A stretch of 24,675 bases of DNA from a bacterium (GTDB taxonomy: Bacteria; SM23-81; DAOVCL01). Shown one piece after another: positions 15,711 through 24,408 of the stretch. Every line of letters begins with the position of its first letter. Within the stretch, counting starts at the first letter, position 1. Location: positions 1-24,675 of the forward strand of contig JAOZPP010000042.1 in NCBI GenBank assembly GCA_029932675.1. The letters are read 5' to 3'. The position numbers and the translations under genes were made by a program. A model generated the notes under the pieces. That model saw only the letters and a program-made list of their open reading frames with translations, had not been told where the DNA came from and did not search any database.

Positions 15711-15853
15711 TTCTGTCACCAAAGGAGGTGAGGCTACGGGAAAATAGTTTCTTTTGGCTATTCAGCTAACTGAGCCTATGATCCCCTTTTTTACCATAGG
15801 GATTGGAGGTTAGTTAGCCTTTGCTTCAAAACCTTTTTAGGAGGGAGGTAAAG
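15711..15853 (+). promoter_or_regulatory. Long 5' leader with competing hairpins, possible regulatory RNA
   Basis: Several pairings are possible. CACC/GGTG forms 15717-15730. AGGCT/AGCCT (15731-15735 with 15773-15777) encloses a CAG/CTG hairpin. CCTATG (15775-15780) pairs with CATAGG (15795-15800) around a T6 run. GCTAACT (15765-15771) can instead pair with AGTTAGC (15812-15818), excluding the earlier fold. Mutually exclusive stems ahead of the AGGAGGGAGG ribosome site are what a switch would look like. I cannot assign it to a known riboswitch class; GGCTACGGG is only faintly reminiscent of c-di-GMP-I RNAs. Confidence 0.3.
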
Positions 15854-17902
15854 GTGAAGAGGATTAGTTTGCTGACTCTTATTGCAGTAATAGCTGTGGG
15901 AGTTTTTACCTATGCTATTGCCGCCGACCATCTACTGATCACCGAGTTCTGTGTTACACCAACCAATGGTGAGTTTGTAGAGATATATAACCCAACGGGA
16001 AGCACAGTTGACCTTACCCACTACTATTTGACTGATGACTCCTATAAGGGCAACAATGATTATATTTATGTGGTTAATGGGGCTACTAATGTATATAGCG
16101 CTGATTTCCTTGTTCAGTTTCCCAGCGGAGCCTCCATCGGTCCGGGAGAATACCAGACGATATCCATCCAGGGTGGAGACGACTTTTACGGCCAATATTC
16201 CGTTTATCCCACTTATGAGCTCAAGTCACAGAACGCCTCTGTCCCCGATATGATTCCCATTGATGTGAGCAGCGGGCCCACCCTTTCTAACTCTGGTGAG
16301 ATGATTATGTTATTCTACTGGGATGGGAGCAGCGATTTAGTGAAGGATGTTGATTATGTTATCTGGGGCGATAAAACGGAATATGTGGATAAAACGGGGG
16401 TCTCAATTGACGGTCCCGACCCAGATTCTGACCCCAGCACCTATTCTGCTGATACTGACTCATTAACTCAAACCACGGTAGACCCTGATGGCGGAGGAGG
16501 CCAACCACATAGTTATGGGAAGACGGCCCAACGATCCGGGATTACTGAGGCTACTGAGACCCTTACAGGGGGGAACGGTATCACTGGTAATGACGAGACC
16601 AGTGAGGATATGTCTGTCAGCGGTGGTTCATGGACGGTTGACGCCACTGCATCGCCGGGACAGGGCTACGGGGTTCCAGAAATAGATGCGGTGGAATGGA
16701 GCCCTTATGTACCTACGGTGACCGAGCCTGTCGTGGTTAAGGCAGTGGTAACAGATCCGGCGAAGAGCCTTGACTCTGTGCTAGTAATATATACTATCGA
16801 TGGGGAGGATACAACAAGCTTACAGATGTCCTTAGCTACTGGAGACACCTTTCAAGCGACAATCCCTCAACAGGCCAATGGAAAGCTTGTCGAATTCCGC
16901 GTAAAGGCCTGGGACAACGATGGGAACAGCTCGGTTTATCCCTATAAGAGTGGTTACTTCTCTGGCACGGTAAGTATCTCCAGGATAAGGGAAAATGATA
17001 CCAACGGGGTAAACATCTACAAATATTACGGAGCGAGGGTAACCGGGGTGGCTACTTTGGAGACCGGGATTCTTAGGGAACAAGGCAATGGCGTTGACTT
17101 CTATATCCAGGATGCAACTGGGGGCATTAATGTCTTCGACTACTCTGACGCCTCCTCAGTGGCTCGCGGTGACTCGCTAATAGTGGCTGGACGGATCTAC
17201 CAGTATAATGGAAACCTCGAGATAACCAAAGAGGAAAGCGTTCCCTTCATTACCAACCTTGGTCCAGGGACGCTACCCAATCCCACTATTATGACCTGTG
17301 CTGATTGGGGAGAAGACTACGAAGGGCTGCTTGTTGCTGTCCCCTATGTATCCAATGCAGGCACAGGTGACCCTTGGCCTGGTCTGGACACTTCCGCTGA
17401 CATTGCTATCTTTGACACCGCCCTTGTTGACACAGTATACATAAGGATAGACAATGGTACCAATATCGACGGCTGGCCGGAACCAACCTGGCCAAAGGAT
17501 GTGGTTGGTATCTTCTCCCAATACGATATGAGCCTACCATACACTTGGTACTACCAACTCCTCCCTCGGGATACTGCTGATTTCCTCCCCGCTGGGAGTG
17601 TAGGGATTGTGCAGCCCATCGCTCAAAGCTCCTTGCCTGAGCTATTCTCCCTTTCTCAGAACTATCCCAATCCCTTCAACCCGACGACCCAGATCAGCTT
17701 CTCTTTACCTACCAAGGGGCTGGTGAGGTTATCGATCTACAACATCGTCGGCCAAGAAGTGGCCGAACTGGTGAATAAGGAATTGGATACCGGAAGTTAT
17801 CAGGTGAGTTGGGATGCCAGATCTTTCTCCAGCGGGGTCTACTTCTACAAGATAGAGGCAGGAGACTACCAGATGACTAAAAAGATGGTTCTGCTCAAGT
17901 AA
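15854..17902 (+). CDS. Secreted lamin-tail-domain protein with OB-like domain and type IX-like sorting tail
   Basis: About 682 residues from a GTG at 15854, which has AGGAGGGAGG before it. The in-frame TTG at 15821 lacks a ribosome site and would bury the signal peptide. The signal peptide is KRISLLTLIAVIAVGVFTYAIA. The next part (LLITEFCVTPTNGEFVEIYN...) is a lamin-tail domain (about 25-190). A beta-sandwich region follows at about 260-370 (VLVIYTIDGEDTTSLQM), then an OB-fold-like segment at about 375-590 (GARVTGVATLETGIL, FYIQDATGGINVFD, GDSLIVAGRIYQYNGNLEI). The final 85 residues (FSLSQNYPNPFNPTTQISFSLP, GVYFYKIEAG, KKMVLLK) form the sorting tail. It is presumably exported to the surface; a role in binding or surface structure is inference. 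It is related to the gene at 18346. Confidence 0.88.
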   Translation: MKRISLLTLIAVIAVGVFTYAIAADHLLITEFCVTPTNGEFVEIYNPTGSTVDLTHYYLTDDSYKGNNDYIYVVNGATNVYSADFLVQFPSGASIGPGEYQTISIQGGDDFYGQYSVYPTYELKSQNASVPDMIPIDVSSGPTLSNSGEMIMLFYWDGSSDLVKDVDYVIWGDKTEYVDKTGVSIDGPDPDSDPSTYSADTDSLTQTTVDPDGGGGQPHSYGKTAQRSGITEATETLTGGNGITGNDETSEDMSVSGGSWTVDATASPGQGYGVPEIDAVEWSPYVPTVTEPVVVKAVVTDPAKSLDSVLVIYTIDGEDTTSLQMSLATGDTFQATIPQQANGKLVEFRVKAWDNDGNSSVYPYKSGYFSGTVSISRIRENDTNGVNIYKYYGARVTGVATLETGILREQGNGVDFYIQDATGGINVFDYSDASSVARGDSLIVAGRIYQYNGNLEITKEESVPFITNLGPGTLPNPTIMTCADWGEDYEGLLVAVPYVSNAGTGDPWPGLDTSADIAIFDTALVDTVYIRIDNGTNIDGWPEPTWPKDVVGIFSQYDMSLPYTWYYQLLPRDTADFLPAGSVGIVQPIAQSSLPELFSLSQNYPNPFNPTTQISFSLPTKGLVRLSIYNIVGQEVAELVNKELDTGSYQVSWDARSFSSGVYFYKIEAGDYQMTKKMVLLK

Positions 17903-17926
17903 AAACCGAGAAAAGTGCCGTTTGTA

Positions 17927-17961
17927 GGAGGGCAGGGGCTCTCTCCCTGCCCTCCTTTTTT
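17927..17961 (+). terminator. Intrinsic terminator after the 15854 gene
   Basis: GGAGGGCAGGG (17927-17937) pairs perfectly over 11 bases with CCCTGCCCTCC (17945-17955), with a seven-base loop and a T6 tail at 17956-17961. It lies 25 bases after the stop codon and should separate this transcript from the paralogous gene downstream. Confidence 0.93.
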
Positions 17962-18017
17962 CTGTTAGGAGGTATATAAAACTTAGGATTCGATCAATCC
18001 AATTTCCACAAAGATTT

Positions 18018-18026
18018 TGATATATA
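18018..18026 (+). promoter_or_regulatory. Possible extended -10 promoter upstream of the folded element
   Basis: TG-A-TATATA fits an extended -10, without a recognisable -35. If used, the transcript would contain the inverted-repeat element at 18091-18190. A second candidate, TGG-TATGAT at 18231-18239, lies after that element. The sequence does not tell which one serves the 18346 gene. Confidence 0.25.
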
Positions 18027-18090
18027 TGACCCGGATTCTACTGATCAAGATGAAACGGGACTCGAGGGTAAAAGTCAGAATTGATAGTTA

Positions 18091-18190
18091 GGCAAAAAGC
18101 CGAAAATTAGGGTAGCCGCAACTTAAGGTTGCGTAAACAATTGATTTATAAGGTTTCTTTTCGCAGGCTACCGATCCTATGGTTTTTGCC
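18091..18190 (+). promoter_or_regulatory. Strongly folded element with nested inverted repeats upstream of the 18346 gene
   Basis: GGCAAAAA (18091-18098) pairs over eight bases with TTTTTGCC (18183-18190). Inside, TAGG/CCTA extends toward GGTAGCC (18111-18117) paired with GGCTACC (18166-18172), seven base pairs. Within that, GCAAC/GTTGC (18118-18132) makes a small hairpin and AAAC/GTTT a second arm, giving a multi-branch shape about 100 bases long. It lies 155 bases before the start codon. It could be a cis-acting RNA or a DNA element such as a small repeat; I recognise no known riboswitch. Confidence 0.45.
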
Positions 18191-18345
18191 GTAGCATCAG
18201 AATTGTGATCTGGAATCTGTCGTGGTATCGTGGTATGATGGGTTCCAATGTCCAAAAACGCTCGTTTGAAAGGGGGGTGATAACATCAGAAAAATATTAA
18301 GGGGATAGGATGTCTATTTCAGGATCTTAAACTGAGGAGATCACA

Positions 18346-21300
18346 ATGAAAAAGCTTTATATCTGCTCAATACTTTGCTTAATTATTTTAGGTATAGCTA
18401 GCTATTGCCTGGCAGCAAATCCTGGGGATGTTGTGATAAATGAGGTAATGTATGATTCAAAAAGCTCGACGGATGAAGAGTGGGTAGAACTACACAATAC
18501 CACTGATTCTACTATTACACTTTCTGGTTGGGTGTTAATAGATGACAGTGTATATCCCTGTGATGGTGGTGAAGGGGAACTAATGATCCCTGGTGGAACT
18601 ACAATTGCGGCCGGAGGATATTTAGTCATTAGCAAAGCTGCTATTGATGAGATAACAGGTGAAGTGGTTTGTACACAAACTACCGGAAGTTTTGGCCTTG
18701 CCAATAGTGGAGATAACATCGCCCTTTACACCGCAGCTTCAGGGGGAACCCTTATAGATGGTTCCCTTACGGTAAAGTATCCTGATGATGCTCCAAGCAA
18801 TGCCGGTTACTCCATTGAGAAGATCGATGAATCATCCGGTTGGAGCGGTTCGACAGTCGAGTGGGATGCTTCCGTTAATGATTATGGAGGGAGTGAGCAT
18901 GTGAGGTGTACTCCAGGGACTACTAACAGTGTAAGCGGTGGCGACACCACTCCGCCTATGGTGGACGTGGCTTTTGCCACTGGATCCGTTGGTATTGACG
19001 TGCATTTCAGTGAGGCCGTGGATGAAACCTCCTCTGAGAATGCTGCCCATTACACCTTGACGAGTGGGCTGGGGGTTACTAATGCCTCCCGGGATGGTTC
19101 CGATAGCAGCATTGTCCATCTGACCACAGCAAGCCAAACCGATGGGCTTGCCGATACCCTAATCGTATCAGGGGTGGCTGATACCGCTGGAAATAATATG
19201 ACCACCCCGGATTCAGTTGCCTTTAGGCAAGGCATCACCCCTATCTCCTCGGTCCAGGACACATCCCCCAATGGGGATACATCCCTCTTAGAGGGGGAGA
19301 TGGTGACCATATCCGGCTTGGTTACGGCTTCCTTCTCCAGTTACCATTTCTATTTCCTGGAAAATTCACCGGGCGGCCCCTGGAGCGGCATCCTCATCTA
19401 TGATTCTGACCATTCACCTACAGTGGGGGATAGCCTCACCCTGGCTGGTGTGGTTGAAGAGTATTTCTACTCCTGCGGGGGGCGGGGGAAGACCGAGATA
19501 ACCCCAGTGGTACACTACAACCTGCAGAGCACCGGGAATAGCCTTCCTGATCCCGCATTGGTGAGCACCGGGGAGGTAAGCAATAGCTCTTCCACAGCAG
19601 AGATGTATGAGAGCGTGTTGATAAAGTTGACAGGTGTGCAGGTGGTGGATACATTCGATGTCTACAATGAGTGGAAGGTGGCCAATGCCGGTGAAGACTC
19701 CCTCGTTGTAGGCCACCATAGCAACTACAGCTATGTTCCTTCCCTTGGCGATAACCTTAACATCACCGGGCCTCTGAACTACGCCCACTGCAACTATAAG
19801 ATCGATCCGCGGGACGGCTCAGATATCGTCCTGATTACAGACCAACCCCCTCAGATCGCCAATGTATTCCAGCTTCCTACCTATCCAAGCAGCAGCGATA
19901 CGGTAGTGATCTCGGCTAAGGTTACCGATACGGAAGGAGGAAAAAGCATCATTTCTGTTTACCTTCTCTATTCCATAGATTCTGCCCCCTATGACAGCAC
20001 AGCGATGCTGGACGATGGGGTCCCTCCTGATCAGACCGTAGGTGACTCCATCTACACAGCCCAGATTTTACCTCAGACCGATGGCACCTTAGTCGACTAC
20101 TACCTGAGGGCTAAGGATAATATTGGGCAAGTGACTACCAGCCCTTCTAACGCCCCGACAACAACCTACTCCTACACTGTGGGTGAACTCCCTCCTACTG
20201 TCGTCATAAATGAGCTCTATTACGATTCCCCCGGCACAGATGTGCACACTTTTACCGAGCTTAAAGGTGAACCAGGGACGAGTTTAGATGGATATAATCT
20301 GGTAGGGGTAAATGGAGCTGATGGCTCAGCATATCGCACGGTCTCCCTCTCCGGGCACAGTATCCCATCTGATGGCTATTTTGTGATTGCTCAAGATGAT
20401 GGGGTGGAAAATTATGATATGATCACGCCCGATGTGGACTGGCAGAACGGGCCGGACAATGTCCTCCTCACCGATGCCTCTGGGGATACGGTGGATGCCG
20501 TAGGCTATGGGCCAATCGATACATCAAGTTGGTTCTTCGTCGGTGAGGTGACCCCCGCACCTGATGTTGCTTCGGGCAGTAGTCTGGGACGGTATCCGGA
20601 CGGAAGTGATACCGATACCAATTGGGTTGATTTTGCCATATTTGCCTCGCCTACCCCCGGTGAGGCCAATGAGTATCCTTCGCCTTTAGCTCTGTCTATC
20701 CATCAAATCCAGTATACCACCGACCCCTCTGGCGATTCGCCATATAAGGACTCCATTGTGGTAACCAGTGGGATAGTTACAGCAGGATCGGGGGTTTTTA
20801 ACAGTGGGGGGTTTTACCTCCAGGACGGCCAAGGGGCCTGGAATGGGATACTGATCTACGACACCGACGACAGTGTTGCCCAAGGCGATAGCGTCACTGT
20901 AACCGGGAAGGTTAATGAGTACCTCGGCAAGACGGAAATTGGAAATGTCAACCAATTAGTGGTACACAGTTCAGGCAACACCGTGCCTGATCCGGTGTTG
21001 ACCACTCCGGGTCAGGTGGATACCTCCGAGGCCTATGAGGGTGTTCTGATAAAAGTTGCGGGCGTTGCTGTGGCAGATACTATGGATGAATATGGCGAAT
21101 GGAAGATAACGGGAGCGGTATCCGATACCTGCATTGTGGACGATGATGGCCAATACACCTATGAACCTCGCGTAGGTGATACCCTGGACATAACCGGCAT
21201 TGTGAACTACTCATTCGGGCATTTTAAGATCGAACCCCGCTCTGATGCCGATATCATCCCTGGCGGTGTAGGGGTGAGATTCAGCCATCAATCAGTAGCT

Positions 21301-21600
21301 CCCGATGCCTTCTTCCTCTTCCAGAACTACCCCAATCCATTTAACCCCACTACCCTCATATGCTACACCATCCCAGCGCTCAGCAGCCACCAATCAGCCG
21401 TCAGCTTAAAGGTTTACAATATCCAGGGGCAGTTGGTGCGCACTTTAGTTGACGAGGAGCAAACCCCTGGCTACTACTCTGTGAACTGGGATGGAAGGGA
21501 TTACTTAGGCGAAGAGGTCGCCAGTGGAATATACTTCTACAGGTTAGAGGTAATGGGGGCGAAAGCTGAAATGACGAGGAAGATGGTGCTGCTGAGATAG
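18346..21600 (+). CDS. Large secreted protein with two lamin-tail and two OB-like repeats plus type IX-like sorting tail
   Basis: 1084 residues; the ATG is preceded by GAGGAGATC. Signal peptide MKKLYICSILCLIILGIASY, ending around CLAA. Order: lamin-tail domain (about 25-190; VVINEVMYDSKS, EEWVELHN); Ig/SwmB-like domain (200-297); first OB-like unit (about 300-495; GILIYDSDHSPTVGDSLTLAG); FN3-like domain (500-612); second lamin-tail-like domain (about 615-775; VVINELYYDSPG); second OB-like unit (about 785-975; GILIYDTDDSVAQGDSVTVTG); sorting tail (about 990-1084; FFLFQNYPNPFNPTTLICY..., GIYFYRLEV, RKMVLLR). The two OB-like units share IYD(S/T)D, YESVLIK/YEGVLIK, EWK and YKIDPR/FKIEPR steps, so they are an internal duplication. 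No nuclease or other catalytic motif was found. It is monocistronic and a paralogue of the preceding gene. Confidence 0.88.
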   Translation: MKKLYICSILCLIILGIASYCLAANPGDVVINEVMYDSKSSTDEEWVELHNTTDSTITLSGWVLIDDSVYPCDGGEGELMIPGGTTIAAGGYLVISKAAIDEITGEVVCTQTTGSFGLANSGDNIALYTAASGGTLIDGSLTVKYPDDAPSNAGYSIEKIDESSGWSGSTVEWDASVNDYGGSEHVRCTPGTTNSVSGGDTTPPMVDVAFATGSVGIDVHFSEAVDETSSENAAHYTLTSGLGVTNASRDGSDSSIVHLTTASQTDGLADTLIVSGVADTAGNNMTTPDSVAFRQGITPISSVQDTSPNGDTSLLEGEMVTISGLVTASFSSYHFYFLENSPGGPWSGILIYDSDHSPTVGDSLTLAGVVEEYFYSCGGRGKTEITPVVHYNLQSTGNSLPDPALVSTGEVSNSSSTAEMYESVLIKLTGVQVVDTFDVYNEWKVANAGEDSLVVGHHSNYSYVPSLGDNLNITGPLNYAHCNYKIDPRDGSDIVLITDQPPQIANVFQLPTYPSSSDTVVISAKVTDTEGGKSIISVYLLYSIDSAPYDSTAMLDDGVPPDQTVGDSIYTAQILPQTDGTLVDYYLRAKDNIGQVTTSPSNAPTTTYSYTVGELPPTVVINELYYDSPGTDVHTFTELKGEPGTSLDGYNLVGVNGADGSAYRTVSLSGHSIPSDGYFVIAQDDGVENYDMITPDVDWQNGPDNVLLTDASGDTVDAVGYGPIDTSSWFFVGEVTPAPDVASGSSLGRYPDGSDTDTNWVDFAIFASPTPGEANEYPSPLALSIHQIQYTTDPSGDSPYKDSIVVTSGIVTAGSGVFNSGGFYLQDGQGAWNGILIYDTDDSVAQGDSVTVTGKVNEYLGKTEIGNVNQLVVHSSGNTVPDPVLTTPGQVDTSEAYEGVLIKVAGVAVADTMDEYGEWKITGAVSDTCIVDDDGQYTYEPRVGDTLDITGIVNYSFGHFKIEPRSDADIIPGGVGVRFSHQSVAPDAFFLFQNYPNPFNPTTLICYTIPALSSHQSAVSLKVYNIQGQLVRTLVDEEQTPGYYSVNWDGRDYLGEEVASGIYFYRLEVMGAKAEMTRKMVLLR

Positions 21601-21701
21601 AGAGAAGAGGCGAAAGGCGGAAATAAGAAACTAAGAAAGGGAAATTGGGGAGAGCGAACCTCAACAACCGTAGGCCGAAGGGGGAGAGGGGGAAGCTCTC
21701 C

Positions 21702-22937
21702 TCAATTCAGCCCTCTGCAAAATTGGGGATTCCCCCCTTCTGCCGGTATTCTCCCTACCTCTTCCAGCTTTTCCAAAACCGCGGAGGGCTGGAGGGCATA
21801 TTTGAAGAAGATTACCGGTCCGGAGAAACCATCAGGGGAGCAGTTCAAGGTCTGGTTCACGGCCACGATGAGGTCTGCCCTTCCGGCTGTTCGAAGCTTC
21901 TCCAGTTTCTTTTCCAGATACTCCGGTGTCCAGAAACCCACTATCTCCAGGGAGGCCTTCCGCCCATCCTGATGGGTGAAGGTGAAATCCGGGATGAACA
22001 CCTTTCCCCCCAGATCAATTACCTCCCCCTCCCTCTTTAGCATCCATTGGGTGGATATCTTTTGGAACCTCCGGGCGAAAGTCTCTTCCAGTTTGGAGTC
22101 GAATAACCTCTCTGGATGGTAGTGGGAGTGGAGGCCACACTCCTGATCCAAGGAGAAGACCTTTAACCCGGCTCTGGTGGAGATATCGGCCCACATCCTC
22201 CACCGAGAGGCCAAGAGGAGGCCGGGGAGGAAACAGGCCATATTTACCCCATACTTCTGGGTGTGCCGCAGGAGGGATGCAGGGCCGGTGAGAGTGATGA
22301 AGTAACCACCTTTGGGGTTCCTTTCCATAAGGTAGATGAGCCTAGCCAGCTTGATATATCTGAACACCGATTTGTAATCAGAAAAGAGCTCAACCCTCAT
22401 CCTTAGAGCTCGATAGAGTATCCCCTGGGCCAGGGCGAGGTTATACCTGCGGAGAAGTTCCTCTGGGGTGACTTTCTCCATATCCACTAAGATGTGGTTT
22501 TCGGGGAGGTCGCCATAAAGGTCATCCTCCAATTCCTGGGTTGCTACGCCCAGGTCTTCAGCTATGGGCTCCAACACCTCCTCCCTTCTTGTCTGGTAGA
22601 GAAGGTCGGGCTGGGTAACGATGGGATATGCCTTGGCTGCTTTGCTGAAAACCTTCTCCCGTATTTGGGGATAGTTCCATTGGTGTGGCGGCGAGAAGGT
22701 AGCTTTCTCCTCCAGAAGCTTGGAGAGTCCCCGAAATACCCTGTATTCCGTGCTGGTCGATTCATAATCCTCCAGCCTTCTTCTTATCTCTCCCTTGGTA
22801 AGGCCAAAGGAACTTCTGTAGATCCGGATGAGATCCTCACCCACCCTCAGATACCTTGAGGATTCCCTTCTGGTGATGTAAGCCGGAACTACCTCTCCAT
22901 CGGTGACTTTATATCGGATAAGGTCAGAGGTGAGCAC
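21702..22937 (-). CDS. Bax1/DUF790 endonuclease, partner of XPB helicase
   Basis: 411 residues, starting at a GTG with GGAGGGG nine bases before it, inside the end of the helicase gene (14-base overlap). The N-terminus MLTSDLIRYKVTDGEVVPAY and the C-terminal nuclease core match the DUF790 family, known in archaea as Bax1, which binds XPB and cuts the DNA bubble it opens. PD-(D/E)XK-like residues are D280/E284-E285 (FDSKLEETFARRF), P316-D317 (FIPDFTF) and E331 (LEIVGFWTPEYLEKK), followed by ADLIVAVNQTLN. The middle (about 90-260) is helical. Identification is by remembered family pattern plus the diagnostic neighbour. It would act in the cytoplasm on damaged DNA. Confidence 0.87.
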   Translation of the reverse strand: MLTSDLIRYKVTDGEVVPAYITRRESSRYLRVGEDLIRIYRSSFGLTKGEIRRRLEDYESTSTEYRVFRGLSKLLEEKATFSPPHQWNYPQIREKVFSKAAKAYPIVTQPDLLYQTRREEVLEPIAEDLGVATQELEDDLYGDLPENHILVDMEKVTPEELLRRYNLALAQGILYRALRMRVELFSDYKSVFRYIKLARLIYLMERNPKGGYFITLTGPASLLRHTQKYGVNMACFLPGLLLASRWRMWADISTRAGLKVFSLDQECGLHSHYHPERLFDSKLEETFARRFQKISTQWMLKREGEVIDLGGKVFIPDFTFTHQDGRKASLEIVGFWTPEYLEKKLEKLRTAGRADLIVAVNQTLNCSPDGFSGPVIFFKYALQPSAVLEKLEEVGRIPAEGGNPQFCRGLN

Positions 22938-24285
22938 CCTTTCCCCTCCGTTGATAAGAGATCTGAGTCTCCTTTGTCCCCCTAACTACCACCTCATAGA
23001 GAAGGGCCTTCTTACCAGAGCTCTTCCTCAGTATCCTGCCCAGCCTTTGGAGATGTTCTCTGGGTGCCGCGCTCCCGCTGAGGATGACGGCAACCTTGGC
23101 CTCGGGGACATCTATCCCCTCGTTTAATACCTTTGAGGTGCAGATAATGGGGTAGCTCCCCCTCCGGAAATTGTCTAAGATGGCCTTCCTTTCCTTGGTC
23201 TTCGTTTGGTGAGTTATGCAGGGGATAAGAAATGTGCGGGAGATGTGGTAGACGAACTCGTTATCCTCGGTGAAGATGATCATCCTCTCCCGGTGGTGTT
23301 GTTTGATCAGGGCTTCCAAGATCTCCAATTTCCTCTGGGCATGGTAGATTATCTGGTGAACCCTTCTTCTGGCTAAGAGGGCCGTTCTCGCCTGACTGCT
23401 ATAGGAGCTTTTCCTGATAAAATCCTCCCATCTCCCACCCCAATACCTGACCTTCTTCTCCCGCACATAGCCGGTATACTCCCGTAGACTCCTCTCATAC
23501 TCCTCTCTCTCTGGGGAGAGCAAGCCTACCCTCAGCCTGATGATCTCATAATCGGAGAGGTGTTCCCCCTTCAGATCGGCAACCCTCTTCTGGTAGACCA
23601 CCCTTCCCACCAACTCCCCCAATCGGCGATGGAGCTCATCCGACCTACGGTAGGTAGCGGTGAGGCCCAACCTATAAGGGGCTACGGACATCTGAGGGAT
23701 ATGGGAATACTTCGGGGAGGGGAGATGGTGTACCTCGTCGAAGACGAGAAGGGCAAACCTATCCCCATAACGGTCTATATAGATATAGCCACTGTCGTAG
23801 GTAGCCACAGTAAGCCTCTCTATCTGGTGGTAGCCCCCTCCCAAGATGCCCACCTCTACCCCGAAGCTATCCTTAAGGAGGCCATACCACTGGTTCATCA
23901 GGTCTATGGTGGGGAGGACCACCAGGGTGGACTTGTCCAATAGGGCTATGGCCTTTAGGGCCAGGTAACTCTTTCCAGCTCCGGTGGGCAGAACGACCGT
24001 CCCTTGGTAGCCCGCCTTCTCCCAGGCCTGGATAGCCTCCCTTTGGTAGGGTCTGAGGACCAATCCGGAGCGGAGCTTAAGGCCAAGCCGGGGGAATTCA
24101 GGGACCCTATTGTCAATTAATATCCCCTGGAGGCGGAAGAAATCCACCGCTTCCTGATAATGGAGGGCCATTGCCCTCCACTTTCTCTCCCTCCTGTCCC
24201 AGAGAAAGAAGGGGGGAAGCTTCACCCTTCCTGGGTTCACCAAAACTATGGTTCCTGCTTCGTATTTTAAAGTAGGAAGAGCCAT
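22924..24285 (-). CDS. XPB/Rad25-type superfamily 2 DNA helicase
   Basis: 453 residues. The N-terminal damage-recognition-like region (1-75) precedes helicase domain 1: LRPYQREAI (77-85), Walker A PTGAGKS (100-106), Walker B DEVHH (183-187) and GLTAT (207-211). Domain 2 has MIIFTEDNEF, TSKVLNEGIDVPEA (motif V) and LQRLGRILRKSSG (motif VI). The position of the XPB RED motif after GLTATYR reads R-S-D (214-216), a conservative variant. The following helical section (about 270-310) would be the thumb. The gene overlaps the Bax1 nuclease gene, as in archaea, supporting a joint excision-repair role. No ribosome site precedes the ATG; a promoter lies so close that the mRNA may be leaderless. Confidence 0.92.
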   Translation of the reverse strand: MALPTLKYEAGTIVLVNPGRVKLPPFFLWDRRERKWRAMALHYQEAVDFFRLQGILIDNRVPEFPRLGLKLRSGLVLRPYQREAIQAWEKAGYQGTVVLPTGAGKSYLALKAIALLDKSTLVVLPTIDLMNQWYGLLKDSFGVEVGILGGGYHQIERLTVATYDSGYIYIDRYGDRFALLVFDEVHHLPSPKYSHIPQMSVAPYRLGLTATYRRSDELHRRLGELVGRVVYQKRVADLKGEHLSDYEIIRLRVGLLSPEREEYERSLREYTGYVREKKVRYWGGRWEDFIRKSSYSSQARTALLARRRVHQIIYHAQRKLEILEALIKQHHRERMIIFTEDNEFVYHISRTFLIPCITHQTKTKERKAILDNFRRGSYPIICTSKVLNEGIDVPEAKVAVILSGSAAPREHLQRLGRILRKSSGKKALLYEVVVRGTKETQISYQRRGKGAHL

Positions 24286-24294
24286 TGCAGGTTT

Positions 24295-24323
24295 ATTTTA
24301 ACAGTAGTTGGAAGGAAAATCAA
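24295..24323 (-). promoter_or_regulatory. Promoter for the XPB-Bax1 pair, probably leaderless
   Basis: On the minus strand TTGATT (24323-24318) and TAAAAT (24300-24295) are 17 bases apart. A start about seven bases after the -10 falls near 24288, three bases before the helicase ATG (24285). No Shine-Dalgarno fits between them, consistent with a leaderless mRNA. Confidence 0.6.
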
Positions 24324-24408
24324 GGGTTTTTGGGGAAGGGTTCTGACGCGCTTTACCCGATCTATTCATAAATTAGCACCAAGTCCCAAATTGTTATATG
24401 TCTTGGCT

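Noticed and set aside
15731-15740. GGCTACGGG as part of a c-di-GMP-I (GEMM) riboswitch
   Set aside because: The expected first hairpin with its GNRA loop and the GGCAAAC/GGTTGCC closing stem are missing; kept only as an unassigned folded leader.
17990-18075. Short open frame rich in Asp and Ser after the terminator at 17927
   Set aside because: Under 40 codons, no start or ribosome site, no recognisable pattern.
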